NCBI GenBank assembly: GCA_012845835.1 | Contig: JABAKD010000017.1 | Coordinates: 1,944,001 to 2,008,000 of the forward strand | Reading direction: 5' to 3' | DNA from: Undaria pinnatifida | Taxonomy: Eukaryota > Sar > Phaeophyceae > Laminariales > Alariaceae | DNA: 64,000 nucleotides | In this document: positions 62,301 through 64,000 of the stretch, one piece after another | Layout: each line of letters begins with the position of its first letter | Numbering within the stretch: the first letter of the stretch is position 1 | Made by a program: the position numbers and the translations under genes | Notes under the pieces: generated by a model | The model's database searches: none | What the model was told of the DNA's origin: nothing | Seen by the model: the letters and a program-made list of their open reading frames with translations, nothing else

Positions 62301-63900
62301 CCGGGGGCAGCACAGGCGGCCGCTTCAGCTGAAGCACCACCGTCTTATATCTGCGACCCGAACGTAAAACCGAAAACGACAAAAGAAAAATGAAAATGAA
62401 CGTGAAAAGGAAAAGGAACGAGGAAACCGAAACCGAAAAAAAAACGAGATCAACACAAGTGGAAACGAAAAAACGTATCGAAAACGATACCAATCAAACA
62501 ACAGAAACGAATCTGACCATAGCAAAAAAAAGGTCAACAAAGAAAAACAGATAACTACAAACAGAGCGGAGAAAAAGCGAACAACAAGAACGAAAGCACA
62601 TCGAAACAAAACGAAAAACGACCCCCCCCCAATAGAAAAAACGCAAACCACAGCGAAGGGCGACAAATGAACAAGGCCGATTTTGGACCAAGCAGAAAAA
62701 CTGCGACAAAAACAAAATCAGCGGGACTCATTTCAACCCATGAATAGTTCAGAACTATGAGTTTTGATTCATATTTCGATCTCACAGCTGAAGCGCAAAT
62801 TTCCTTCTCTTATACCACAAGAACGTATTACTCACGATCAAAATATGGTTAGTAAAAATTGGGGAATGAGTACGATGTTTTCCATCGCGGGTCTTTCTCA
62901 ACAAGACCCCCCGTTCATAAAAGAAAAGAAAATATGCGACCAAAGAACAAACACCAACCACCATGAGGCGGTTCCGAGTACACTAACAGGAACCTCGCCC
63001 CCTCCACCCGAGCGCACCATGAGCACGTGGAGCCTGGGCAACCACAACAAGGGTAAGGACATGGATACTGCACATATGGATATGAATAAAGATATGATGT
63101 GGGCACGGTAATGCCCTCCAGCTCCCATTCTGACTTCAAATTCCGGATATAATGTGGACATCGTAACCCCCTCCAAGTCTCATTCTGATTCCAATTTCCG
63201 GATATGACGCGGACACGGTAAAGTCCACCAACTCCCATTCTGACTCCGATTTCCGGCTATGATGTCGACACGGTACAGCCCTCCAACTCCCATTTTGACT
63301 CCAATTTTCGAATATGATGTCGACACGGTACAGCCCTCCAACTCCCATTTTGGCTCCAATTTTCGAATATGATGTCGACACGGTAAAGCCCTCCAACTCC
63401 CAATCAAACTAATACAATTTCCGGATACGATGCGGACACGGTACAGCCCTCCAAATCCCATTCTGACTCCAAGGATATGATGCGGACACGTTACCGCCCT
63501 CCAACTCCCATTCAGACTCCCTTCCCGGGTACGATGTCGACACGGTAAAGCCCCTCCAACTCCCATTCTGACTCCAAATTCCGGATATGATGTGGACACG
63601 GTACCAGCTCTCCAACTCCCGTTCTGATTCAATTTCCCTCATATGTTGCGGACACGGTACAGCCTTCCAACGCCCATTCTGACTACACTGTCCGCCGAGC
63701 AAAACAAAAAAAAAAAGGACAACGCGAAAAAAACAAATCACCTTGAGGCGCTTCCGAAGACGTTGACCGGAACCTTGCGCTCTTCCACGGAGCCCACCGT
63801 GAGCACGTGGAGGCTGGGGAAGCCCGCCATAGGGATGATGGCGTCGGCCGGCAGCTCCGGCTTGAAGCACTCTCCAGGTTCGATCGAGAAAACCGCCACC
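30901..63900 (-). CDS. XRN1: 5'-3' exoribonuclease XRN1, C-terminal 18 exons (5' end beyond window)
   Basis: XRN1 degrades decapped 5'-monophosphate mRNA in the cytoplasm. I built the model from 18 exons: 63742-63900, 62203-62350, 57824-57931, 56636-56785, 53445-53569, 52392-52461, 47923-48045, 47317-47420, 45287-45371, 40084-40184, 38673-38772, 37899-37993, 37254-37400, 35783-35897, 34341-35533, 32978-33647, 31642-32748, 30901-31311. All junction phases agree and give 1,669 residues plus TAG. Family hallmarks in order: GFPSLHVL..VNVFG; YLNWPLMHEAQVVGISD (D1); GSGGVDIG..PLQGM; EVPVHMVLW..DPRF..FPLGT; RPPEPPFG; DLGLNLK; ISKWLAGL..VPLTTK; and the SH3-like GDRVVN..GTVV..VVFDEEF..VCSNYRGALVPW. 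XRN2/Rat1 lacks this D2-SH3 series, so XRN1 is preferred. The catalytic conserved regions lie upstream, outside the window. The last ~1,125 residues are low-complexity, far longer than in well-known XRN1 proteins. Recognition is from memory of family motifs, not a search. Confidence 0.88.
31642..32748 (-). CDS. XRN1: XRN1 exon q (poly-Gln tail)
   Basis: Acceptor gagcaaag|GCC, donor CAGCAGCAG|gtacgg, 369 codons in phase 0. It starts ARAVPAPTAAAG, then AQQLMNMIGAG (32647-32679, related to the LKxMLGMG motifs of exon o), APPPPPPPP, and a long Gln-rich region with runs up to about 14 Gln, encoded by CAG with some CAA. CAG/CTG repeats make length variation likely. Poly-Gln segments are common in P-body proteins, which fits XRN1. 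Confidence 0.78.
32978..33647 (-). CDS. XRN1: XRN1 exon p (Gly/Ala tail with helical segment)
   Basis: Acceptor ccttcag|G completes an Arg codon; donor GCGAATGAG|gtgatt. 223 codons: GKPTVMSPEGPRGAAQHRQA..., Gly/Arg-rich (GRGGRGGRGG), alanine runs, then a charged helix-like stretch EEEGVMSRVLREQERIMKEA. It ends GRPVANE. Junction phases on both sides agree. Confidence 0.75.
33935..34160. repeat. Family F repeat in XRN1 intron
   Basis: GGTCCCCCAATAAGGCAGTA, TCCCCATATAAGGCGGTATG, CGAAATCGCTTGGCGCGACT. In the exon o-p intron (33648-34340). Confidence 0.65.
34341..35533 (-). CDS. XRN1: XRN1 exon o (Gly/Ala/Pro low-complexity tail)
   Basis: Acceptor gttttcacaag|AGT after a long T-rich tract; donor GGTGCCAG|gtgggt (phase 2). 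It encodes 397 residues starting SHELPPPPRPHPD, with a long Gly run and many Ala, Pro and Gly stretches. Standing out from the low-complexity background are three similar short motifs: DALKGFLGM (35237-35263), MLKGMLGMG (35096-35122) and ADLKAMIGVG (34775-34804). The opposite strand carries long open frames (34185-34991, 35085-35531) that I treat as shadows. Confidence 0.75.
35783..35897 (-). CDS. XRN1: XRN1 exon n (end of SH3-like domain; GC donor)
   Basis: Acceptor ttttctag|G restores Arg and gives R-GALVPWASVAKIHTKARLQA then LRASAAPMPSATAKGKRK; GALVPW closes the SH3-like domain. No GT donor fits; AGGAAG|gcgaga, a GC donor, joins in phase 0 to the next exon. Without splicing, reading continues ARGF and stops at TGA (35768-35770). 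Confidence 0.78.
36475..36625 (-). repeat. Family I repeat
   Basis: TCTCGCGATAGAAATGATGA, GAAGGCACGCACCGTAGTTG and CCCCGTATCTGAGTTAC, the reverse complement of the family I order. In the exon m-n intron. Confidence 0.6.
36740..36970. repeat. Copy of the ~170-bp repeat seen at 48.8-49.5 kb
   Basis: GAGGAAGATCTGTATGGTCC, CCGGCTGGGAGCCGTACGAT and TCATGGCGACAGCTGCAGG words in the same order as the array, reversed. Confidence 0.55.
37098..37158 (-). pseudogene. Partial duplicate of XRN1 exon m
   Basis: Between ctgcag and |gtaacg the minus strand reads GFEEEFVGGSILHWVCSNYR, a near copy of the exon m end (FDEEFIGGGTLHGVCSNYR), about 150 bp downstream. Both splice borders look intact. Entered from the phase-2 donor of exon l or m it hits TGA within three codons, so inclusion would truncate the protein. 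I read it as an exon-duplication relic or a poison exon. Confidence 0.8.
37254..37400 (-). CDS. XRN1: XRN1 exon m (SH3-like domain core)
   Basis: Acceptor cctctcag|G, donor AACTACAG|gtagcg. It encodes VVNTLAKGVPFGIWGTVVAS...GCVEVVFDEEFIGGGTLHGV then CSNY. VPxGxxGTVVxxxxxxxEVxFDxEFxGGxxLxGxCSxxR is the clearest XRN1-specific stretch in the window. A partial copy of its 3' half lies at 37098-37158. Confidence 0.94.
37899..37993 (-). CDS. XRN1: XRN1 exon l (start of SH3-like domain)
   Basis: Acceptor tttttttcag|GGA, donor GGAGACAG|gtgtgc, phase 0 to 2. It encodes GLEPSQLVPYNVTDHTDAPI then DTAGERPDLGD. The closing LGDR begins the SH3-like domain that continues in exon m. Confidence 0.82.
38040..38275. 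repeat. ~20-bp degenerate repeat (GTACCGCGTACCACGT)
   Basis: Variants of CCGTGTACCGTACCGCG and CCACGTATACCATACCGTG across the exon k-l intron. Confidence 0.75.
38673..38772 (-). CDS. XRN1: XRN1 exon k
   Basis: Acceptor aaatag|G, donor CTGAAG|gtaaga. It restores Lys and encodes ALPRTAVKAVERGADVRQAV then LVKNALIKKIVLK. The 'LxRxAVxxIExxAD' helix pair is found at this point in XRN1. Confidence 0.85.
39840..40010 (-). repeat. Family I repeat
   Basis: GATGCGAGTCGACGAGGGGA, CCCGCGATAAAAACGAAGGC and CCCCGGATCTGAGCTTACG. It ends about 75 bp from the donor of XRN1 exon j. Confidence 0.6.
40084..40184 (-). CDS. XRN1: XRN1 exon j (KWL...VPLTTK)
   Basis: Donor ACGACCAA|gtgagc (phase 2). It encodes ALLGHGGKAK then MEEISKWLAGLETAALHRVP, matching the XRN1 pattern 'I..WL....x..LpRvPl.t'. 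I placed the start at gaatag|GCT, which keeps phase 0 from exon i; a second possible start, gcgaag|ATG (exon end 40154), is also in frame. Confidence 0.78.
40375..40560. repeat. Family G repeat
   Basis: GACCCGACCCGCGGATCATG, GCGGGTCGAGTGGAATCGGG and GGGTCGGGTCGGGTCATACG, with a tail CCTGAACCGTGAAAGGCC. Confidence 0.6.
41204..41655. repeat. 13-bp minisatellite GGTACGGTAGGAT, about 35 copies
   Basis: Minor variants (AAGAT, GGACG). The 13-bp period cycles all frames, so all minus frames read as TVPSYRTILPY-type repeats. Followed by a G tract at 41654-41671. Confidence 0.95.
41700..42150. repeat. ~185-bp direct duplication with CACTCGCGCG ends
   Basis: 41709-41894 and 41961-42150 share GTTCTTTGGGGTCACAGGCT, TTCTTTCGAGTGCTGCTGTT and GGGATGGTTAGCTACGCTGC. 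Each copy starts CACTCGCGCGAA and ends CCACTCGCGCGACTGG. The near-palindrome CACTCGCGCGAGTG also occurs at 2582-2595 and 3189-3202. Confidence 0.8.
42225..42545 (+). mobile_element. Family A element, complete
   Basis: Left terminus CAGCTGTGAGATCGAAGATT ... CTTTGCAAGCTG; right terminus CAGCTTGCAAGGATGACTAG ... TCGAACTCACAGCCG. The ends are imperfect ~48-bp inverted repeats about 280 bp apart. No reading frame inside, so a non-autonomous (MITE-like) element. Confidence 0.82.
42550..43940. other. Intronic sequence without recognised feature
   Basis: Part of the exon i-j intron. Several 100-130-codon frames on both strands, none with family resemblance or matching splice borders. The related blocks 43265-43340, 43520-43560 and 43640-43860 share CCACGACGATGCCTGGAAC / AACACGCGTGCCCGAAGG words, a degenerate local duplication. 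Confidence 0.4.
43950..45170. repeat. 75-bp minisatellite, about 16 copies
   Basis: The unit includes CACCCCTATCG(C/T)GAGAT, TATTGATTACTGAGTTCCTC and CGGAAAATTCTTAGAATCTT. As 75 is a multiple of 3 both strands carry long frames (RKILRIF type). The sequence just left of the array (ACGAATGTCTTCGAAGCCAT) recurs at 16729-16748, before a non-amplified GATCCTCATGTTAG word. Confidence 0.92.
45287..45371 (-). CDS. XRN1: XRN1 exon i
   Basis: Acceptor cctgtccag|G, donor AACGAG|gtgggc. It restores the Arg of YSR and encodes CVLRKPAAWTSSDTVKVVGS then ASEIEDNE, equivalent to the 'WxxS..A..L(I/V)..Y' helix of XRN1. The least conserved core exon. The next intron (40185-45286) is 5.1 kb, so a missed small exon is possible. 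Confidence 0.72.
45425..45745. repeat. Family F tandem repeat, three units of ~100 bp
   Basis: AAGGCGGTATCCCCATATAA, AATCGCTTGGCGCCACCGAG and GATTTGCACTCGTGACCTGG repeat three times. Lies directly upstream, in transcription, of XRN1 exon i. Confidence 0.85.
46070..46140 (+). mobile_element. Family A right-end fragment
   Basis: GCGCAGCTCGCAAAGATGAG ... TTTGTCGAACTCACAGCTGA. Confidence 0.6.
47105..47185. repeat. Small dispersed repeat (TGTCATTCTGGCCC type)
   Basis: TTGTCATTCTGGCCCATGAA, CCCGACGTGCTCCGTGCCGG and ATAGTAGCGATGCCAAGG. Related stretches lie at 38478-38535 and, reversed, at 37488-37560; a weaker one at 15335-15385. Confidence 0.5.
47317..47420 (-). CDS. XRN1: XRN1 exon h (DLGLNLK)
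   Basis: Acceptor ccggtag|GTG, donor TACTCAAG|gttaga, phase 0 to 2. It encodes VFGRIVSSIIVDPGRVDLGL then NLKQNGRYQLLEYS. V-D-(I/L)-G-L-N-L-K followed by GYSR is an XRN1 signature. Confidence 0.9.
47923..48045 (-). CDS. XRN1: XRN1 exon g (RPPEPPFG)
   Basis: Acceptor gttaccccag|GTG, donor CCGCAG|gtaagc, 41 codons in phase 0. It encodes VDVRVDLRPPEPPFGMAIVQ then SVKTTYYSQHKTCETLGIKP. The PPEPxFG motif and the Y-x-S...LGI helix are strong XRN1 markers (D2/D3, winged-helix region). Confidence 0.92.
48155..48275. repeat. (GTTTC)n microsatellite
   Basis: About 110 bp of TTTCG/GTTTG pentamers, about 110 bp from the acceptor of exon g on its upstream side. Confidence 0.95.
48830..49480. repeat. ~170-bp tandem repeat, about four units
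   Basis: Repeats of ATCCTGTATCTGC(T/C)GTTAT, GATCTGCATG, AGATCCAACCCACGAAACA and GATCGTACGGCTCCCA. A related stretch lies at 36740-36970. In the exon f-g intron. Confidence 0.82.
49495..49930 (-). mobile_element. Family B-like degenerate copy
   Basis: ATTCTGCGATAGAGGCAGCA then TGACGGG..ATCGTCGGA at the left and AAATCGTGCACGTTTACC..ATCACGCGTC at the right; the middle has diverged. Confidence 0.5.
49945..50135 (-). mobile_element. Family A element (reverse orientation)
   Basis: CACCCTGTTGACCCTGG, AAGGGGAGTCGCCGACCTAT, ATCCTTAAGGAGG and TTCGACGAAATCTTCGATAT then CACAGCTG: the reverse complement of the family A left half, in the intron between exons f and g. Confidence 0.75.
50380..51140. repeat. 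AGTCGAAA-rich divergent repeats
   Basis: Short related blocks at 50400-50480 and 50965-51140 (TTTTCGACTGG, CCAGTCGAAA, AGTCAAAACAAGCC) flank unique sequence of 50500-50950, as diverged inverted repeat arms might. No protein supported. Confidence 0.4.
51160..51255 (+). mobile_element. Family A terminal fragment
   Basis: CTGTGAGTTCGATCGTTCTT ... ATGCTCACCTTCGCAAGCTG then CGTGATACTCC. Confidence 0.6.
51690..51840 (+). repeat. Family I repeat (founder of the 15-bp array)
   Basis: TTTGATTTCTCTTTCTCTCC, GACGTAACTCATATCCAGGG and CGTACGTGCCTTCATT in the family I order. Confidence 0.65.
51830..52140. repeat. 15-bp minisatellite TTCTTATCGCGAGAT, about 20 copies
   Basis: The array starts exactly where a family I copy reaches its conserved TTATCGCGAGA end, so a piece of that element appears to have been amplified. 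As 15 is a multiple of 3, frames such as REILIARFLS stay open. Confidence 0.92.
52392..52461 (-). CDS. XRN1: XRN1 exon f (short)
   Basis: A 70-bp exon with acceptor tttttcaaag|G, donor GGCAAG|gtgggt; it restores the split Arg and encodes VTCLHGGNGHGCGGEVVGFE then GGK. It matches the 'VVxLxGxxYGxxGxV' step expected right after FPLGT. Confidence 0.8.
52970..53440. repeat. ~60-80-bp minisatellite adjoining the exon e donor
   Basis: Five to six units with AAATCAGCTTGGAGGCAACG and CAACGTGTACCCTAAAATAG, then (GAGA)n spacers. The last unit (GGAGGCAACGCAGCGTGCAT) ends within a few bases of the exon e splice donor. Confidence 0.85.
53445..53569 (-). CDS. XRN1: XRN1 exon e
   Basis: Acceptor ttggcag|GTG, donor GGGACTAG|gtatga, ending in phase 2. 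It encodes VFGKDEAEVPVHMVLWSCPS then EDPRFKERDS...LEERFPLGT. The order E-A-x-V-P..LW..DPRF..LEExFPxG is the XRN1 pattern leading into D2/D3. The intron donor lies only a few bases from a minisatellite (52970-53440). Confidence 0.9.
53905..54115 (+). repeat. Family I repeat
   Basis: Pyrimidine-rich TTTC(T)CCTTCTCCCTCCCCAG, then ACGTA(G/T)(C)TCA..., then ACGGTACG(C/T)GCC(T/C)TC and TTTTTATCGCGAGAA. Copies at 7965-8160 and 51690-51840 (plus) and 36475-36625 and 39840-40010 (minus). Confidence 0.65.
54230..54620. repeat. ~125-bp tandem repeat, three units
   Basis: CCCGAGGACAACAAAAAGTG, CTACCTGGTACGATGATACT, CGTGAACAATGACAACCA and an A tract repeat at about 54231, 54350 and 54481. In the intron between exons d and e. 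Confidence 0.85.
54880..55035. repeat. Family F (AAGGCGGT) repeat
   Basis: CATTAAGGCGGTGGAGAGTG ... GCCTTATAGAGGGAACCCGCC ... GTCGCGCCAAGCGATT ... CCGCCTT. Shares units with 33935-34160, 45425-45745 and 52190-52300. Confidence 0.6.
55045..55260. repeat. Family G repeat
   Basis: TGTTCACGGGTCGGGCC, CCCGAACCGTGAGACTTGA, GACCCGACCCGACGACTCG and GACCCGCGGGCCGGATCATG: an internally repetitive copy of the GGGTCGGGTC family. Confidence 0.55.
55415..56000. repeat. Tandem array of family C (~84-bp units, about 7 copies)
   Basis: Each unit runs AACGCCTTTACAACTGGAAA ... CACTTGAA(A/T)TAGTATAGGGA ... GGGGCTCTAAAGGG and units abut at TTTAACG. The same sequence occurs as single TTAA-bounded insertions elsewhere (3510-3600, 14797-14929), so this is an expanded array of a mobile-type unit. 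Confidence 0.85.
56265..56558 (-). mobile_element. Family B element with nested family C
   Basis: Degenerate family B copy (TTCTACAGAGGTAGCA at one end, GTGCACCTCCAACGTAGCA at the other). A family C unit (about 56408-56486) interrupts it, with a TTAA at its right edge. Lies in the intron between XRN1 exons d and e. Confidence 0.65.
56636..56785 (-). CDS. XRN1: XRN1 exon d (GSGGVDIG / PLQGM)
   Basis: Acceptor cttctcggcag|GGC, donor ATCGCTCCT|gtacag, 50 codons in phase 0. It encodes GAYLTGRGVPGSGGVDIGKV then QLMLKARPLQGM and ...ARHKVKDPIAP. GxGxxGSGGxDIG...LLxxRPLxGM is characteristic of XRN1. A second in-frame acceptor (ttccag at 56882-56883) would extend the exon to 56881 and add 32 residues that look unlike the family, so the shorter form is preferred. 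Confidence 0.85.
56930..57690. repeat. ~20-bp degenerate minisatellite in XRN1 intron
   Basis: Dozens of variants of TTTTATCCCACAC(C/T)A(T/C)CTG with inserted ACTAC/ACAGCACTATCTG words fill most of the intron between exons c and d. The long plus-strand frames are by-products. Confidence 0.85.
57824..57931 (-). CDS. XRN1: XRN1 exon c
   Basis: 36 codons in phase 0, acceptor gtgggcag|GAG, donor GAAGAG|gtaagg. It encodes EYRLKDARGGGTRKTDVRTF then TKDESSHWRIRAAEEE; the basic turn followed by an acidic residue, SxHW and a helix fits the D1 linker of XRN1. The preceding intron (57932-62202) is 4.3 kb and crowded with repeats. Confidence 0.82.
57970..58405 (+). mobile_element. Family A element interrupted by family D
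   Basis: The family A left half runs from CAGCTGTGAGATTGAATATT to TAAGGATATA; its sequence resumes at TAGGTCGGCGACTCGCC (58323). The ~235 bp between are family D. Uninterrupted A copies (4829, 10828, 42263) show the empty site. Confidence 0.75.
58115..58322 (+). mobile_element. Family D repeat (nested in A)
   Basis: CATCTACTTTCCAGCTTCTG ... GTGGTCACAGGTGTCGTCCC ... CATCGAGTGTTGCTAACTCA ... CCCCACCAATTTATAC. A close copy lies at 11470-11688; diverged ones at 48290-48480 and 59290-59470. Confidence 0.75.
59035..59148 (+). mobile_element. Family E: poly-A-tailed SINE-like repeat
   Basis: CGACACACGACATATATAAA ... GTGTGGTGAGCTGAAGC ... TTCCCCATCCACCGGAGGAT followed by an A tract. Copies at 7345-7460 (plus) and 62120-62190 (minus) also end in poly-A right after the CCGGAGGAT block, as expected for retroposed copies. 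Confidence 0.65.
59480..59900. repeat. Family G: GGGTCGGGTC-rich dispersed repeat
   Basis: Words such as GACCCGCGGGCCGGGTCA and CGCGGGTCG(A/G)G(C/G)TGGGTCGGGTCA. Related stretches lie at 40375-40560, 48505-48680 and 55045-55260. A low-complexity, TE-derived look; no coding support. Confidence 0.6.
59580..59720. repeat. AACCGGTTTAACCGG palindrome-rich stretch
   Basis: 59640-59705 repeats GAACCGGTTTAACCGGTT and ACCGGTTAAACCGG, short inverted repeats around ACCGGT. The role is unknown. Confidence 0.5.
60360..61205. repeat. 26-bp minisatellite, about 32 copies
   Basis: The unit is CCATACCGTACAGAAGACCA plus AGTCTA, with few substitutions. Because 26 is not a multiple of 3, three units cycle all frames, and the unit has no stop in any plus frame, so all three plus frames stay open (up to 299 codons). 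I do not call these proteins. Confidence 0.95.
61200..61466 (-). mobile_element. Family B element in XRN1 intron
   Basis: GGGTGCTACAGTAGAGGTAG on the left and CCCTACCGTAGCAAG on the right form imperfect inverted ends; inside is the family's GACGGGGCTCC..AAAATCGTCG block. Confidence 0.65.
61480..61745. repeat. Family C copies (degenerate)
   Basis: Two to three units with AACCCCTTAAGGAGCCCCGA / CCCCATACAAAATCCAAGTA / GGGTT(T/C)(C)CAGTTG words in the family C order. Intronic. Confidence 0.6.
61995..62080 (-). mobile_element. Family A terminal fragment
   Basis: ATGTCAGCCGTGAGCTTGAC ... GGGTCAATATTCATCTGTGC then AAGCTGCG matches the ~50-bp family A terminus. Confidence 0.6.
62120..62190 (-). mobile_element. 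Family E fragment, poly-A end
   Basis: Poly-T then CTTTATCCTCCGGCGGATGG and GAAAAATAAAGCTTCAGCT, the reverse complement of the family E 3' end. It lies about 15 bp from the donor of XRN1 exon b. Confidence 0.6.
62203..62350 (-). CDS. XRN1: XRN1 exon b (D1, NWP motif)
   Basis: Acceptor gtcgcag|A, donor GAAAAAGAG|gtaacc. The split Arg codon from exon a is restored (AG+A). It encodes YKTVVLQLKR...SKVLGRSTYLNWPLM then HEAQVVGISDEKE. The 'G(K/R)xxYxxWP...E(A/S)xxVxxxSD' signature is typical of the Tudor-like D1 region of XRN1. Confidence 0.9.
62962..63033 (-). pseudogene. Partial duplicate of XRN1 exon a
   Basis: The minus strand reads LHVLMVR...EVPVSVLGTAS, clearly related to LHVLTVG...KVPVNVFGSAS of the exon at 63742-63900. 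It is preceded by a usable gcccag acceptor and followed by ATG|gtggtt. It matches only the second half of the exon and sits about 0.7 kb downstream in the same intron. I read it as a decayed partial exon duplication; cryptic splicing cannot be excluded. Confidence 0.7.
63100..63690. repeat. ~56-bp intronic minisatellite
   Basis: About ten degenerate units, each containing a TATGATGT(C/G)GACACGG core followed by CCCTCCAACTCCCATTCTGA. The array fills most of the intron between exon a and its duplicate and ends about 50 bp from the exon a donor. Long minus-strand reading frames through it are by-products of the period. Confidence 0.85.
63742..63900 (-). CDS. XRN1: XRN1 exon a (entry into D1 region)
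   Basis: First exon visible. It begins after a cctcag acceptor, with one base completing a split codon, and ends CCTCAAG|gtgatt (phase 2). It encodes VAVFSIEPGE...AGFPSLHVLTV...VPVNVFGSAS; the GFPSL..VNVFG pattern follows the catalytic core in XRN1 proteins. A degraded copy of its second half lies in the next intron at 62962-63033. Confidence 0.85.
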
Positions 63901-63902
63901 CT

Positions 63903-64000
63903 GAGGAAGAACGCCAACATATCATATGAACGCAAACCAGGAGAAGATCGGCAGCATATCATATGAATACATACCAGGAGCAGAACGCCAACACATCATA
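63903..64000. repeat. ~40-bp direct repeats in intron upstream of exon a
   Basis: The plus strand holds about two and a half copies built on CACCAGGAG/CAGGAGAAGA and GCCAACA(T/C)ATCATATGAA words, running off the window edge. Intronic; no coding signal seen. Confidence 0.55.

Noticed and set aside
62325-62785. Phe/Val/Leu-rich minus frames resembling membrane proteins
   Set aside because: Translations of an A-rich plus-strand intron; no start context or conserved motif.
30901-63900. Assignment to nuclear XRN2/RAT1 instead of XRN1
   Set aside because: The RPPEPPFG, DLGLNLK and SH3-like VFDEEF..CSNYRGALVPW regions belong to the XRN1 C-terminal series, which XRN2 lacks.

Overview
This window looks like nuclear DNA of an intron-rich, repeat-laden eukaryote. 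Spliceosomal introns with GT..AG borders, low-complexity (Gln/Ala/Gly/Ser) protein runs, many kinds of short dispersed repeats and very long homopolymer G tracts all point that way. Intron-dense genes with Ala/Gln/Gly runs and repeat-filled introns would suit a brown alga or a related stramenopile, but this is an inference from style only; no lineage marker is present. I see no bacterial, organellar or viral gene set, no rRNA, no complete tRNA and no CRISPR array.

Right half (30.9-64.0 kb): one large minus-strand gene that I recognise as the cytoplasmic 5'-3' exoribonuclease XRN1. Eighteen consecutive exons can be joined with every intron phase matching (1,669 residues plus stop). They run from the start of the post-catalytic D1 region, through D2/D3 and the SH3-like domain, to a roughly 1,125-residue low-complexity tail rich in Gly, Ala, Pro and Gln that ends in a TAG at 30901-30903. 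The catalytic N-terminus lies beyond the right edge. Introns are 0.2-5.1 kb and hold minisatellites (13, 15, 26, 56, 75 and 84 bp units) and short transposon-like repeats. Two introns hold partial duplicates of neighbouring exons. The intron before the low-complexity tail appears to use a GC donor, and reading through it reaches a stop after four codons, so retention would give a tail-less protein. Just past the stop codon (30.0-30.9 kb) are tandem copies of the gene's own 3' end.

Left half (1-30 kb): no gene I can identify with confidence. It is a patchwork of degenerate dispersed repeats, most of which recur inside the XRN1 introns: family A (terminal inverted repeats starting CAGCTGTGAG), family B (about 265 bp, ends GACGCGTGCTACGATAGAGG), family C (about 85-130 bp, bounded by TTAA, found nested inside B), family D (about 210 bp, nested inside A), family E (poly-A-tailed, SINE-like), and several others. 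A 90-codon reading frame with a possible C-terminal membrane anchor (20263-20535, minus) and a 118-codon frame (17448-17804, minus) are the only left-half coding candidates I would carry forward, both weak.

The main biological content is therefore an XRN1 gene (cytoplasmic mRNA decay after decapping) with an unusual tail, and a natural record of small non-autonomous elements inserting into one another.
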